The notes beneath the pieces are model-generated. The model was not told where the DNA came from and did no database searches. It saw only the letters and a program-made list of their open reading frames with translations. Of a stretch of 64,000 nt of DNA, positions 12,401-20,478 are shown piece after piece (position 1 is the first letter of the stretch; each line of letters starts with the position of its first letter). The translations under genes were made by a program, and so were the position numbers. This DNA is from Thermosporothrix hazakensis (GTDB taxonomy: Bacteria > Chloroflexota > Ktedonobacteria > Ktedonobacterales > Ktedonobacteraceae). Location: positions 42,265-106,264 of the forward strand of contig NZ_QKUF01000016.1 in NCBI RefSeq assembly GCF_003253565.1, written 5' to 3'.

Positions 12401-14152
12401 GGCCCGACTGTCCTGAAGAATAAATCTGATCCGTTCAGCAGGGTATGCCGGATCGAGAGGAATATAGGTGCCGCCCGCTTTCAAGGTTGCCAGAAGTGCT
12501 ACAACAATATCTTCTGTGCGAGGAAGATAGATACCAACCGGAACCTCGGGACCCACTCCGTGATGCTGTAGTAAACGGGCCAGTTGATTCGCTCTCTGAT
12601 TCAATTGCTGGTAGGTCAGGCGCGTTGTGCCACAAATCAGAGCGGTAGCCTGCGGTGTTTGCTCAACCTGTTGCTCAAAGAGATGATGCATACAGAGCGC
12701 TTCGGGATAGGGTAATGTTGTCTTGTTCCAATCCCGAAGCATCCGTTGCTGCTCTGCGGCGGACAACAGCGGATATGAGTCCAGCAGTGCGTTTGGAGAA
12801 GCACATATCGCTTTCAGGAGTTCCTGGAAGTGGCCTGCCATACGTGCCATCGTGGCTTCTCTGAAAAGATCACTGTTGTAGCGCCAGCAGGCTGTAATAT
12901 GTTCGTCACCCTCAAAGATCTGAAGAGTCAGGTCAAACTCGGCTCCCAGTTGTTCACCGGACAGGATATGAAAAGCGGCGTCATGCTCTGCTCTTTGCTG
13001 TTCTTTCTCCAGGGAAAACGCGACCTGAAAGAGCGGAGATCGGCCCGGATCTCTTGTAATCTGAAGTTGTTTGACCAGCAGGGGGAAGGGGTATTCTCCA
13101 TGCTCAAGGGCCTGGGCCACTGTCACGCGCATCTGAGAGAGAAGGGTGCGAAATTCCATATGTTCTGAAAATTGCGCTCGCAGGACCACAGGATTGACCA
13201 GATAGCCGATGACCCCTGCTAATTCGGCTTCGTCGCGCCCGGCTGTCGGGGAGCCAATGAGGATATCTTTTTGATTGGTGTACCGATAGAGTAACGTCGC
13301 AAAGGCTGTCAGAAGCAAGGTGTAGAGGGTCGTTTTCTCGGTTTTTGCCAGTTCGCGCAGGTGTTGTGTCATATGGGCATCAAGGGTGAAGCTGTAGCGT
13401 GCGCCCTGATAGGTCTGCATCGGAGGGCGAGGAGAATCAAGAGGCAGTTGTAACACAGGGGGAGCGCCCTGGAGTTGCCGGGTCCAGTATGCTCCTAGCC
13501 GCTTCCCGGGCGTTTCGCTCATACGCTTGCGCTGTCTATACGTATAGTCCAGATACGACATTCTGACCGGTGCAAAAGCTGGCTGCCTGCCACTTGAGAG
13601 AGCCTTATATGCTGTCTCCAGGTCCTGTATGACCAGTTCAAGGGACCAGAGATCAATAGCGATATGGTGGAACACGAGAAGAAGGACGTCCTGCTCTGTC
13701 TGAAGGCTGTGGTAAAGATGCAGGCGTAGCACAGGCCCCTTCTCCAGATCGAACGGATTACTTGCCTGTTCGCGTAGGAATGCCGGCGTGACATAAGCAA
13801 CTGAATGGGTCTCCAGAGCCGGTTTGAGCATAGGATGGATCTGCTGATAGGGGATACCATCCCTGACAACATAGGTTGTCCTTAGAATGGCGTGACGGGT
13901 TATGATTGCTTCAAGTGCCTGATGTAAGGCCGTTTTATTCACCGGTGCCGTGAATTGCAATGCGCAGAAGATAGTATAAGCCGTGCTGCCTGGCTCCAAC
14001 TGATACAGGGACCAGAGCGCCTGTTGTCCATAGGAGAGCGGATGAAATTCTGTCGCTGCTTGCTCCCGTTTCTTTTCTTCCAGAAGACGTCTTAGCAAGA
14101 GGCGCTTTTCATCGAGAGAAAGATTGGTTAGTGGCTTGGGAGAGTCATTCAT
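3461..14152 (-). CDS. NRPS, C-A-PCP-E / C-PCP / Cy-A-MT-PCP
   Basis: A 3563-residue synthetase, second gene of the leftward operon; it overlaps the PKS stop by 8 bp. Module 1: C (HHIAIDLWS, the form seen when a polyketide is the donor), A (pocket D-L-F-N-N-A-L-T-Y, alanine-like), PCP (GGDS near residue 1016) and E (HHLAVDGVSW near 1200), predicted to add D-Ala. Module 2: C (HHLVLDGWS near 1680) followed directly by a PCP (GGHS near 2020) with no A domain. Module 3: heterocyclization domain with FPLTDVQYAYWVG and the DLLICD motif near 2216, then A (pocket D-L-Y-N-L-S-L-I-W, a classic cysteine code) interrupted at about 3075-3330 by a methyltransferase (EVGAGFG, SSVLHAT), then a final PCP (GGDS near 3473). 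The C-terminal tail (about 60 residues) is probably a docking segment. Expected product part: D-Ala, one trans-loaded residue, and a thiazoline. Domain calls are direct; substrates are inferred from the code. Confidence 0.95.
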   Translation of the reverse strand: MNDSPKPLTNLSLDEKRLLLRRLLEEKKREQAATEFHPLSYGQQALWSLYQLEPGSTAYTIFCALQFTAPVNKTALHQALEAIITRHAILRTTYVVRDGIPYQQIHPMLKPALETHSVAYVTPAFLREQASNPFDLEKGPVLRLHLYHSLQTEQDVLLLVFHHIAIDLWSLELVIQDLETAYKALSSGRQPAFAPVRMSYLDYTYRQRKRMSETPGKRLGAYWTRQLQGAPPVLQLPLDSPRPPMQTYQGARYSFTLDAHMTQHLRELAKTEKTTLYTLLLTAFATLLYRYTNQKDILIGSPTAGRDEAELAGVIGYLVNPVVLRAQFSEHMEFRTLLSQMRVTVAQALEHGEYPFPLLVKQLQITRDPGRSPLFQVAFSLEKEQQRAEHDAAFHILSGEQLGAEFDLTLQIFEGDEHITACWRYNSDLFREATMARMAGHFQELLKAICASPNALLDSYPLLSAAEQQRMLRDWNKTTLPYPEALCMHHLFEQQVEQTPQATALICGTTRLTYQQLNQRANQLARLLQHHGVGPEVPVGIYLPRTEDIVVALLATLKAGGTYIPLDPAYPAERIRFILQDSRASIVLTRSELAPIFQQGCTLIRLDERRERSLPMENLTVSLSPESLAYSIYTSGSTGLPKGVALEHRNAVAFLTWVCHAFSKEDLAGVAVSTSICFDLSIFEIFAPLSCGGAAILTENALQIPDAAARDEITLINTVPSAIAALVQQGLTLERLRIINLAGEPLQARLVDQLYKELAVQQVNDLYGPSECTTYSTYTLRRQGKPPTIGRPISNTRIYILNEQLQAVPPGVVGELYIGGAGVSRGYLHRPELTAERFLPDPYNDGKEGARMYRTGDLARFTVDGEIEFLGRADLQIKIRGYRIELEEIEHHLSTFPGLKEGVVMVKELAGGKQLVAYVVPETGQPLASSDIRAHLLQYLPDYMIPALFIQLQALPLTANGKIDRQALPEPEAHESEKLYTAPRTKNEQILAEIWAEVLGVERVGINETFFELGGDSILSMQVVSKARSKGLHFTSRDIFRYKTIAELAVHTSDTHMLQAEQGVVVGRVPLTPIGHWFFEQHFTNPHHWNQALLLQARQPLDNKRLQKAVACLQEHHDALRLRFQLTANGWEQSIAEAKGLHAPYAYVDLSPLPAAQQESIMQQVMDQLQTSINLENGPLFWVVLFHFGEGQPDKLFFTAHHLAVDGVSWRILLEDIQTAYSQSGTGTTPSLPAKTTSLKQWAERLQIYAQDAPHVPENQYWFAQVGNNHSHPLLPIAHPGGSNTEGDAHTVSVALSTAVTHHLLHTLPRRYRIQPEEVQITALALALSASAGRETIVLDLEGHGREHLFDECDLARTVGWFTSLYPVHLSLSERTPVQALKQVRAQLQKIPQRGMTYGILRYLSGEKQLAQLSTSEVLFNYLGHFDLATDTNALFETALSFPGNLRSPDARRSHILEINTMLLQGQLHIHWTCSKHQFSHDVIAQLARDMLHFIEQIVSEHSTFQNIYTLADFPLIDLSQQQLDHLVYRLQQGGHELAEYAIEELLPLSPSLQGMLLSSLTEETDKYREQFVCTLHGSLSIEQLQHRWHELVSLHAALRSSFVWDPAPLQVIWSDRPASQKELQFYNWLSLPSAQQDEALQKVLATERERCNLSIGPLITLTLCQLDEAAFKLVLTYHHLVLDGWSLSLLLDALFAPALPTQSAPYNIYMRWLQKQDLTAAEHFWRSQLAHFTQPTCLGVEATTHCYAEQTIQLDAEGTHRLQTTLQRQHITLNTLFQGLWALLLAHYLDRDDIAFGVTTAGRPAEIAGIETIIGCFINTILLRLNVQHKQDFWSWLAEIQESFAETQQFQYCSAGQIHQWSDVPATKALYDSILVFENYPLGERHITSRNLTLHLRDAFYQGARTEYALTLMILPGSALRVRAIYDRERLDEAFVEHILQQLTMLLRSIADRGQVQDLFSLLPAETRGSRKVVVAHTEKAEVATPQTQTERRLATIWQQTLGLEMVDTRSNFFMLGGHSLLATALIDRIQDEFQVSLSLTKLFAAPTIVEQAQEIDLLLRSQQADNSVNLPELVPAPQERFQPFPLTDVQYAYWVGQNNMFALGNTAAHLYAEVDAPDLDLELFQRCWQRLIERHEMLRMIVTEDGQQRILADVPSYKIQTVDLRDHPDRDSELKRIREEMAHHILPAERWPLFDIRASLLNDHCTRLHFSFDLLICDAFSLQIISRELTQLYQHPESELPALDLSFRDYILHERALRSLPVYTQSLAYWRQRLSSLPPAPVLPLVKQPEEIERPRFQRRSTRMSRTNWQRLKTYAMEEGLTPSTLLLAAFARTLASWCNEDHFTLNLTIFHRLPLHPQVNEVLGDFTSLILLEVAPQEQLSFLKWAKQLQLQLWQDLDNRYVSGVQVLRELAQKQQESGTLFMPVVFTSVLPPTSDTTIEPWLGKLGTLTYSISQTPQVWLDHQVTEENGELVLLWDAVEELFPPGLLDDMFSSYCTLLQTLGQARESWNRRTPHTLLPLPQQEMITSINTIAEQPEKVLLHTPFLQQVRKRPEHVSLITAQRSFSYLDLYTHAYQLSQQLKQHQVRPNTLIAIVMEKGWEQIVATLGVLFAGAAYLPIDARQPQERIHYMLEHGDVPVVLTQPQFKDRLSWPEQVHVLAITDDLVQAPVACQEHAEQEPEDIAYVIYTSGSTGHPKGVVIDHQAAMNTILDINRRFQVTEQDRVFALSSLSFDLSVYDIFGALAAGATIVLPQATETRDPAAWCRAIQQHRVTIWNSVPALMSMLVEYAQGSAYSLPQTIRLVLLSGDWIPLSLPEQITALFSEASVISLGGATEASIWSIYYPITSIQPEWKSIPYGKPLTNQQFYVFNKAFELCPTWVPGQLYIGGHGLAQGYWRDSQKTHASFIRHPVTGERLYKTGDLGRYLPDGNIEFLGREDFQVKVGGYRIEPGEIEAALVQLPEIDSAIVTAVGEQFEHKRLLAYVIPAQQATGSAFDWNQLQACWQEHIHTFSIPSVTPEVIETEQKLEEVLVLAVCKALRDMGVYHTAAESYTLDELMEVCKIHPRYRKWLTRNMALLTKRGLLVQTRERFEAREPLPATDITEVWHQYHETAAKVTNQALLQLGWLEHVSETPPPTVTRLSAILREDVHSAEIYVSSETVASYRFFHYCNLLARQITADLVQHYPAPRKLRVLEVGAGFGTTTEYILPAFPAERTNFVFTDISRYFLQEARTKFAHYPFMTYDILNIEENPQAQGYDLHSFDLIIASSVLHATARIEQSLAHIRSLLAPNGLLLLLEETAFHPSFDLAMGLQQGFDRFEDTEIRWPHPLLSRAQWAEILKKQGFQTSINLHQPGSITDYFGLDLILAQGPNTVRTLQSEHILESLRKRLPEYMLPTSIIPLERFPLTANGKVDRKRLPLPAQPARQQEVSEAVPRSCSPTEARLIEIWCDLLDLERVALDANFFQLGGDSLLATRLLSRIRSVFDLELPLQSIFSNPTISMLATKLDQQKKEKNVPSSSITTLASQTRNDLLKQIDQLSADEVRSLLKQMLTAKEENE

Positions 14153-17100
14153 AGCTTTCGCCTTTCTTCTGCTGCAACAAGCTGTTCAGGGCGGCGTCCA
14201 TTTCTTCTACCGAGAGCGAGTCTATATTTGCCAGAAGCTCATCTATTTGTTCGGGAGATGAGAGAGCTTGCTGAGCTGTTGTGTCCGCTGTAGCTGTCTC
14301 TTCAAGTAATCTCTGCTGAATCTGGATTGCCAGTGTTCCGATCCCTGTATTGTTGAGCCAGGATACAAGCGGAACGCGTACTCCCAGGCGTTCTTGTACT
14401 GTATGTTGAATATCAAGTGCCGTCAGGGAATCTAGCCCCAGATCCAGAAGCGTTCTTTGTGGCGTCACGTCGTCACTGGACAGTTTGGTCTTTGCCATGA
14501 TGATTGAACTGAGTTCTCGTTCAATGGCCTGTACCTGTTGTGATGCATCTAAAGCCAGAATCTGTGAGCGCACCGATTGATCAGCTTCGGTTTTTTTCTG
14601 CGGCAGGATATCAGCCAGCAGAGACGAACGGGACAGATAGGCGTAGAAAGTCTGGAACCGTGGTATGTCGAGATGCATAGCGGCAACCTGTGTATGAGCT
14701 TGCCCCAGGAGATAGGAAATAATGGCACATCCCTGGGCCGGTTTCAGACTCTTTAATCCTCGTTCCGCCAGTTGGGTTTCGAGGTTTTCCCGCTTTGTTA
14801 CCTGCCCTACTGTATCCCAGGGACCCCAGTTAATCACGATAGCTGGTAGCCCCTGAGCGCGTCGATAATGGGCAAAGGCATCAAGAAACGCGTTTGCTGC
14901 TGCATAGCTTCCCTGGCCTGCGGAGCCCAACAGCGAGGCAACCGATGAGAAGAGGATAAAGAAATCCAGCGCATACTGAGTTGTATTCAGGTGCAGGTTC
15001 CAGGCACCCTGGATTTTAGGGGCCATCACCTTCCAGAGCCGCGCAGGAGTTGTATGAACCGCAATAGCATCATCTAACTGAGCGGCAGCGTGAATCACGC
15101 CTTTGAGATCAAGTTTCTTTTGCTCAAGGGTAGTGAGAATGCTGCGAACATCGTCTGCATTTGTGATATCGGCCTGTAAGACAAGCGGCTCTGCTCCTGC
15201 CTTTCGCAGTTTTTGAACAACCGCCTGCGCGTCATCACCGGGGGCATGCCTCCCTACCAGAATCAGATGACGTGCTCCCTGCTGTACAAGCCAGTCGGCG
15301 ATCACTAATCCCAGACCTCCGAGACCGCCAGCAACAAGATACGCACTCTGTTCTTTGATAGAAAGGGATACTCGCTGCATCTCGCTATAGGGCCGTAGCC
15401 TGCTGACATAGCACTCTTGCTCACGCAGGACGAATTCATCCTCGGTAAGTTGCTCCTCTGTAAGGAGTGCAGTCAAGGTCTGCAATGCGGACTGCTCCGG
15501 CTGAAGATCAAGGTCAACCAGCATACAGCGGAGCGAAGGAAATTCATGTCTGAGCGTTCTTCCGAGTCCCCAGAGCGGTGCCTGCATCAGCCCTGGCGTG
15601 AAGTAGCGTGTGTCGAGAGCCTGAGTGGCTTTTGTGACCAACCAGAGCGCTGTGTCATGTTCCAGCTCTAAGTGTGCAAGTGCCTGAACAAGCAGTAACA
15701 CACTCTCGCAGCCCGAGTGCTGAGCGTGCTGGAAGTGAGGAGGTTCGCCAGAGTGATCCAGACTCCAGAGATGGAGAATATTCAGCGAGCGCGTGGTGAG
15801 CTGCTGCATAATAGCACTCAGGATCTCCCTGTATGCCGATGGTTCCGCACTCTCAAGCACATAATCGGCGTCAGCGTGTGCAGTTGAGGCCACCGTAATA
15901 CATCGTTGGCCGCTGGCCTGGAGTAGATGCTTTACAGTTTCGCCCACGCCTGAACTATCCGTAAAGAGGACCCAATCCTGTTGCTTCCCTGGTGTCGATG
16001 GGACTGAATAGGGCTGCCAACATACCTCGTAGAGCCATTTCTGAAGTGGTGGCTGTGCTGATGCGGCTGGCTTTTTGCCTGACGGAAGCCAGTAATAGGA
16101 TCTCTGCCACGGGTACGACGGAAGCGCCACAGGGAGGCAGGGCTGTTGATAGAGTGCCTTCCAGTTTGGCTGATAGCCGCAACTATAGAGCGTTGACAGC
16201 GATTGGAGAAGAAGACGCCGTTCGGGCTGCCCGCGCCGCAGCGACGGAAGAATAAGCCCCTGCTCTTGCACGCATTCACGGAGCGCGGGGGCCAGTACTG
16301 GATGTGCGCCGACCTCCAGGAAGGTGCGATATCCTGCCTTATGCAGTTCCATAATGGCATGCTGAAAAAGCACTGGCTCACACATATTACGTTTCCAGTA
16401 GACCTCATCTAGCTTTTCAGTTGGCTCGATTTTGCGACCAAAGACCGTCGAGAAGAAGGGAAGCCGGGCAGATTGAGGGTGAAGCTGAAGGAGAGCGGCC
16501 TGTAGCTCGTCTCCCAGAGGTGCTATCTGATAGCTATGAAAGGCGTAGTTTACAGGCATCATCCGTGCAAAAATCTGCTTCTCACGCATCTCCTGCTCGA
16601 TCTTTTCAAGGAGTGCAGTATCACCGGCCAGGGTGACCATAGAGGGTGCATTGAGTGCTGCAAGGGAGAGCCTTCCTTTATAGCGATCTAGCAGGGCTTC
16701 TGCTTGTGATAGCGGAATATTCGCTGAAAGCATTTTCCCCTTCCCTGCCACAGCATGCATAATTCTGCCACGATAAAAGACCAGTTGAAGCGCGGTTTCA
16801 AGATCGAGGATACCGGCCTGATGAGCGGCTGCAACCTCGCCAATACTATGCCCGACAACTGCGGATGGGATGATTCCCCAGGAGCGCCAGAGCGCCGCAA
16901 GCGAGACCTGAATTGCAAAGATCATCGGTTGTGCAATTGAGGTATCGTCTAAGCGTGAACTGTCTGGTGACGCCATAAGGGTATCAATCAGGGACCACCC
17001 GCTATAGCGACGAAAGATGGTATCGCATTCCTGGAAGGTATCACGAAATACGGCTTCCGTTGTATAGAGTTCGTGTCCCATCCCGGGCCATTGTGCTCCC

Positions 17101-18812
17101 TGCCCTGAGAAAACATAGACGATTCCTCTGGATGACTCCCGGGAATGGCGCTCTGCTTCTGGCGGCTGTGAAAATGCGGCGAGCTGCTCCGCTAGCTCTT
17201 CCCAGGTTGAGGCGACAAAGGCGGCTCTTCGCTCATAGTGACTTCTACGCGTCCCGGCAGTATAACAGATGGAGTAAAGAGAGTGATCGTTCTTGCACCA
17301 GGAAGCTATTTGTTCTTTGTATTGTGCAACTGCTGCCCGCAATGCCGCTGTAGTTCGTGCTGAGATGGGCAACACATAGTGTTCCATAGATGAGGCTGGA
17401 GTCATCCCACGAACAACCGGGGCTTCCTCAAGCACTACATGCGCGTTTGTTCCTCCAAAACCAAAGGAGCTGACGCCAGCGAAGCGAGGTGTGTCGCCAC
17501 GTTTCCAGGGGGTTGCTTCTTGTGCGATCTGCAAGCGGGTGCCTTGCAGATGGATATGCTCGTTACACCGCTCAAAATGCAGGTTTGCAGGGATCAGCTC
17601 ATGTTGCATGCTCAGAATGACCTTGATGCAGCCAGCGATGCCAGCAGCGGCCTCCAGATGGCCGATGTTGCTCTTGACCGCTCCCAACAGACAGGGAGGG
17701 CCAACCGTGCCGAGGGCCTGAGCGAGAGCTTCTATCTCGATGGGATCGCCGAGGGAGGTGCCGGTGCCATGTGTCTCGACATAGCTGATCTGAGCGGGAG
17801 AGAGAGAGGCGTGAGCGAGAGCCTGAGCGATGACCTGCTGTTGGGAGAGGCTGTTAGGGGCAGTGAGGCCGGCGGAGCGACCGTCCTGGTTGAGGGAGGA
17901 GCCGCGAATGAGGGCGAGGATAGGGTCATGATCGCGGATAGCGTCGGAGAGGCGCTTGAGGAGGAGGACGCCGCAGCCTTCGCCACGAACGAAGCCGTCG
18001 GCTCGTGCATCGAATGGCTTGCATCTGCCATCCGGGGCTAGCATATGCAGTTTCGAGAAGCAGATACTGACCTCGGGACGTAAGATGAGGTTGACGCCCC
18101 CTGCAAAGGCCAGATCAGATTCGCCCGTGCGCAGGCTCTGGCAGGCCAGATGGAGCGCCACGAGCGAGGAGGAACAGGCGGTATCTACTGCTATGCTTGG
18201 CCCTTTCAGGTTCAGGAAGTAGGAAAGTCGCCCGGCAATGACATTGTGTGCCGTGCCAGTGCTACTATATGCCTCGATTTGTGAGGGATTGGATAGTTCC
18301 ATAAGGAAATAGTCCATGCTCTGGCTATGGACACCCACAAAGACACCTGTGCGGCTGCCGCTGAGCCCCAGAGCATCTATGCCTGCGTGTTCGCACGCCT
18401 CATATGCAACTTCGAGTAGGAGCCTCTGTTGTGGGTCCATATGGACTGCTTCACGAGGAGAAAGGCCGAAGAACGAAGCGTCAAATTGCTCGATATCTTG
18501 CAGAAACCCACCTCGGCGTGTATTCATCTTTCCGGGAGTATCGGGATCAGCGTCATAGAATGTCTCCGGGTTCCAACGTGTATCAGGGATCAGATCTATG
18601 GCATCTTGTCGGGTTTCAAGCAAGTTCCAGAATGCCTCGGGTGAGTTTCCTCCTCCTGGAAAGCGACAGCCCATCCCAATGATTGCTATAGGTTCTTTCC
18701 TGACTTGCTCTATCGTCTCTAACTTCTTCCGGAGATTGCGGATAGTCAGTAAAGCTTGCTGTAGCGGCGTTAACTGCTTTGGACCATCATCATGATGGCG
18801 CGTTTCACTCAT
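14145..18812 (-). CDS. Type I PKS module KS-AT-KR-ACP
   Basis: A 1555-residue single-module polyketide synthase, first gene of the leftward operon, with an AGGA ribosome site six bases before the ATG. KS at about residues 40-460 has the catalytic set DTACSSS, HGTGT and NIGHLE. AT at about 560-870 has GHSIGE near 655 and YAFHS near 757; the Phe fits malonyl rather than methylmalonyl use. KR at about 1155-1400 has the nucleotide motif GGLGGLG, an LDD motif (B-type stereochemistry) and a Ser/Tyr/Asn set ending in SYAAANAF, so it should be active. There is no DH or ER, so the product is a beta-hydroxy acyl chain. ACP has GLDSL near 1460. The downstream NRPS begins with a C domain of the polyketide-accepting kind, so the chain probably passes straight to it. 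Confidence 0.95.
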   Translation of the reverse strand: MSETRHHDDGPKQLTPLQQALLTIRNLRKKLETIEQVRKEPIAIIGMGCRFPGGGNSPEAFWNLLETRQDAIDLIPDTRWNPETFYDADPDTPGKMNTRRGGFLQDIEQFDASFFGLSPREAVHMDPQQRLLLEVAYEACEHAGIDALGLSGSRTGVFVGVHSQSMDYFLMELSNPSQIEAYSSTGTAHNVIAGRLSYFLNLKGPSIAVDTACSSSLVALHLACQSLRTGESDLAFAGGVNLILRPEVSICFSKLHMLAPDGRCKPFDARADGFVRGEGCGVLLLKRLSDAIRDHDPILALIRGSSLNQDGRSAGLTAPNSLSQQQVIAQALAHASLSPAQISYVETHGTGTSLGDPIEIEALAQALGTVGPPCLLGAVKSNIGHLEAAAGIAGCIKVILSMQHELIPANLHFERCNEHIHLQGTRLQIAQEATPWKRGDTPRFAGVSSFGFGGTNAHVVLEEAPVVRGMTPASSMEHYVLPISARTTAALRAAVAQYKEQIASWCKNDHSLYSICYTAGTRRSHYERRAAFVASTWEELAEQLAAFSQPPEAERHSRESSRGIVYVFSGQGAQWPGMGHELYTTEAVFRDTFQECDTIFRRYSGWSLIDTLMASPDSSRLDDTSIAQPMIFAIQVSLAALWRSWGIIPSAVVGHSIGEVAAAHQAGILDLETALQLVFYRGRIMHAVAGKGKMLSANIPLSQAEALLDRYKGRLSLAALNAPSMVTLAGDTALLEKIEQEMREKQIFARMMPVNYAFHSYQIAPLGDELQAALLQLHPQSARLPFFSTVFGRKIEPTEKLDEVYWKRNMCEPVLFQHAIMELHKAGYRTFLEVGAHPVLAPALRECVQEQGLILPSLRRGQPERRLLLQSLSTLYSCGYQPNWKALYQQPCLPVALPSYPWQRSYYWLPSGKKPAASAQPPLQKWLYEVCWQPYSVPSTPGKQQDWVLFTDSSGVGETVKHLLQASGQRCITVASTAHADADYVLESAEPSAYREILSAIMQQLTTRSLNILHLWSLDHSGEPPHFQHAQHSGCESVLLLVQALAHLELEHDTALWLVTKATQALDTRYFTPGLMQAPLWGLGRTLRHEFPSLRCMLVDLDLQPEQSALQTLTALLTEEQLTEDEFVLREQECYVSRLRPYSEMQRVSLSIKEQSAYLVAGGLGGLGLVIADWLVQQGARHLILVGRHAPGDDAQAVVQKLRKAGAEPLVLQADITNADDVRSILTTLEQKKLDLKGVIHAAAQLDDAIAVHTTPARLWKVMAPKIQGAWNLHLNTTQYALDFFILFSSVASLLGSAGQGSYAAANAFLDAFAHYRRAQGLPAIVINWGPWDTVGQVTKRENLETQLAERGLKSLKPAQGCAIISYLLGQAHTQVAAMHLDIPRFQTFYAYLSRSSLLADILPQKKTEADQSVRSQILALDASQQVQAIERELSSIIMAKTKLSSDDVTPQRTLLDLGLDSLTALDIQHTVQERLGVRVPLVSWLNNTGIGTLAIQIQQRLLEETATADTTAQQALSSPEQIDELLANIDSLSVEEMDAALNSLLQQKKGESYE

Positions 18813-19657
18813 CTTAATCCTATCCTCATACTAAAAGTCAACCGGCTCTACTGTGAAAGCATCCTTGCCAGTTTCAGGCACGATTTCTGATCGTCACTGT
18901 ACTGTTGCGCTGCAAACAACAGTGAAATATCAGTGAAGTACAGCTCTAACGAGCAGACCCCATTTTCTCATAGCGTTGTCTGGAGTATGAGTTGCCAAAT
19001 TGCTTTCTCCCCTCACTTTGTCATCCGATTTGCGCTACTCAATAAAAAAGAGAGAGTATCATTATGGAATTTTTGGGAAAAACGTGTAAAGATGGAACGC
19101 TGCGTAAAACAGCTTGATTTGAAAGTATGCAGGGTAACCTGTAAATTGTTGTGTTTGCCCCTATCTCCTTTCTGGAGTTAAAAAATCAACTTTTGCTGTA
19201 ATGACAAGTGACATGCTGAATGGATAATAGTAAAGTACTTTGATGATCTTATATGAAAAAATATTACAAGGCTTTTGTCATATGTTCAATGCTACAAAAT
19301 TGAGCATTACAATATATTTTTGAAACGTCTGCTATTATCAATAACATATGGTTTCTAGCCTTGTCAAGTGTATATATACCTATTTTGGCAAACAAAGTGA
19401 TACTTGTGTGAGATGAAGTCTATCTGATGGCAATATTCTTTCAAACGGGAATGAGCAATTTATATAACTTTGCATAGCTGTTTGTATACATCATTTTAAG
19501 AGATGAGTACGTTTTACAAGTTTGCAGAACAAGCGTTGCAGACAACGAGAAGTTTCATACTATTCTGTTTATAAAAAACAACTTTCTTCTCCAAAAATAG
19601 ATGGTAAAATAGTAGTGAAAGGATAGCGAAAGAGACAGAGAAAGAGGAGAAAAAAGC
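18813..19657. other. Divergent AT-rich intergenic region
   Basis: No gene is supported in these 845 bases between the leftward PKS/NRPS operon and the rightward thioesterase. Composition is much richer in A and T than the flanking genes, as expected for a divergent promoter region, but no convincing -35/-10 pair could be fixed by eye. The end nearest the PKS carries an inverted repeat and two direct repeats, annotated separately. Confidence 0.6.
18894..18937. promoter_or_regulatory. Possible operator upstream of PKS operon
   Basis: ACTGTTG (18901-18907) is matched by CAACAGT (18917-18923) around a nine-base loop, and overlapping arms TCACTGT/ACAGTGA extend the symmetry. CAGTGAA also occurs twice as a direct repeat, 11 bp apart (18920 and 18931). 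Such one-turn spacing is typical of regulator sites. It lies about 80-125 bp before the PKS start. Function is inferred only. Confidence 0.3.
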
Positions 19658-20422
19658 ATGTCCGTATCAACAAATACCTGGATTGTCCGTCCACAACCTA
19701 ACCCTACAGCCAGAGCACGTCTCTTCTGTTTCCCTTATGCGGGTGGTGGAGCCTCGGCATTTCGTACCTGGCCTCAGTACTTGCCTGCCGGGCTAGAGCT
19801 ATGCGCATTACAGTTACCGGGTCGAGAAAACCGACTTCACGAAGAGCCTTTTACGCATACGACGCCTCTGGTGGAGGCGCTGGCGAAACAGATCATCCCA
19901 TTTCTGAACAAACCCTTTGCGTTTTTCGGGCATAGCATGGGAGCGCTTATCAGCTTTGAAATGGCCCGCTATCTGCAAAGGCGCAAATTCAATATGCCCA
20001 GATTGTTACTCATCTCGGCTCATCGAGCCCCACATCTGCCCTATAAACATATGAAAATCCATAATGCCTCTTTGCAGGCCCTTGAAAAGAGACTTCGAGG
20101 CTTGAATGGAACTCCACCTGAAGTGTTTGAGCAGGAAGAGCTTATGACGTTAGTCGCTCCACTGGTCCGTGCTGACTTTGCGATTTGTGAAACGTACCAG
20201 TATGAGAAGCAAGAGCCGCTCAAGTGCCCTATATCTGTATTCGGAAGTTTGGATGACGGCGAGGTAAACTATGCTGAATTATGTGCCTGGTATACCGAGA
20301 CGCCGCATCCAGTCACAATCCGACTCTATGAGGGCGATCATTTCTATCTTCAGAACAAGGTAGAACCATTCCTCGCAGCCGTCACAGAAGATCTGTACCG
20401 TTATCTGCCTCTCCGCTTCTAA
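19658..20422 (+). CDS. Type II (editing) thioesterase
   Basis: A 254-residue alpha/beta hydrolase of the GrsT/SrfD type that removes misloaded or stalled acyl groups from carrier proteins of NRPS and PKS lines. It has the N-terminal FCFPYAGGGAS signature, QLPGRE, the nucleophile elbow GHSMGA near residue 93, the acid in FGSLDD, and the catalytic His in GDHFYL. Length is normal for the family. AGAGGAG lies just upstream of the ATG. It is the only thioesterase in the window and, being free-standing, is not expected to be the chain-releasing enzyme. It is transcribed towards the AT-ACP-FkbM gene and the two converge on a hairpin. Confidence 0.93.
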   Translation: MSVSTNTWIVRPQPNPTARARLFCFPYAGGGASAFRTWPQYLPAGLELCALQLPGRENRLHEEPFTHTTPLVEALAKQIIPFLNKPFAFFGHSMGALISFEMARYLQRRKFNMPRLLLISAHRAPHLPYKHMKIHNASLQALEKRLRGLNGTPPEVFEQEELMTLVAPLVRADFAICETYQYEKQEPLKCPISVFGSLDDGEVNYAELCAWYTETPHPVTIRLYEGDHFYLQNKVEPFLAAVTEDLYRYLPLRF

Positions 20423-20432
20423 GAGTTTGGAG

Positions 20433-20463
20433 CATTCAGAGGGGCTATCAACTCCTCTGAATG
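20433..20463. terminator. Bidirectional hairpin between convergent genes
   Basis: A perfect 10-bp stem, CATTCAGAGG paired with CCTCTGAATG, around an 11-base loop, sits between the stops of the thioesterase (20422) and the leftward AT-ACP-FkbM gene (20479). Neither side has a strong T-run, so efficiency is uncertain, but position and symmetry fit a shared terminator. Confidence 0.6.
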
Positions 20464-20478
20464 TTGTCAAAAGAGCAC

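Noticed and set aside
17439..18041. 200-codon plus-strand frame inside the PKS
   Set aside because: It is antisense to the KS active-site region and rich in Ala, Gly and Glu as expected of a shadow.
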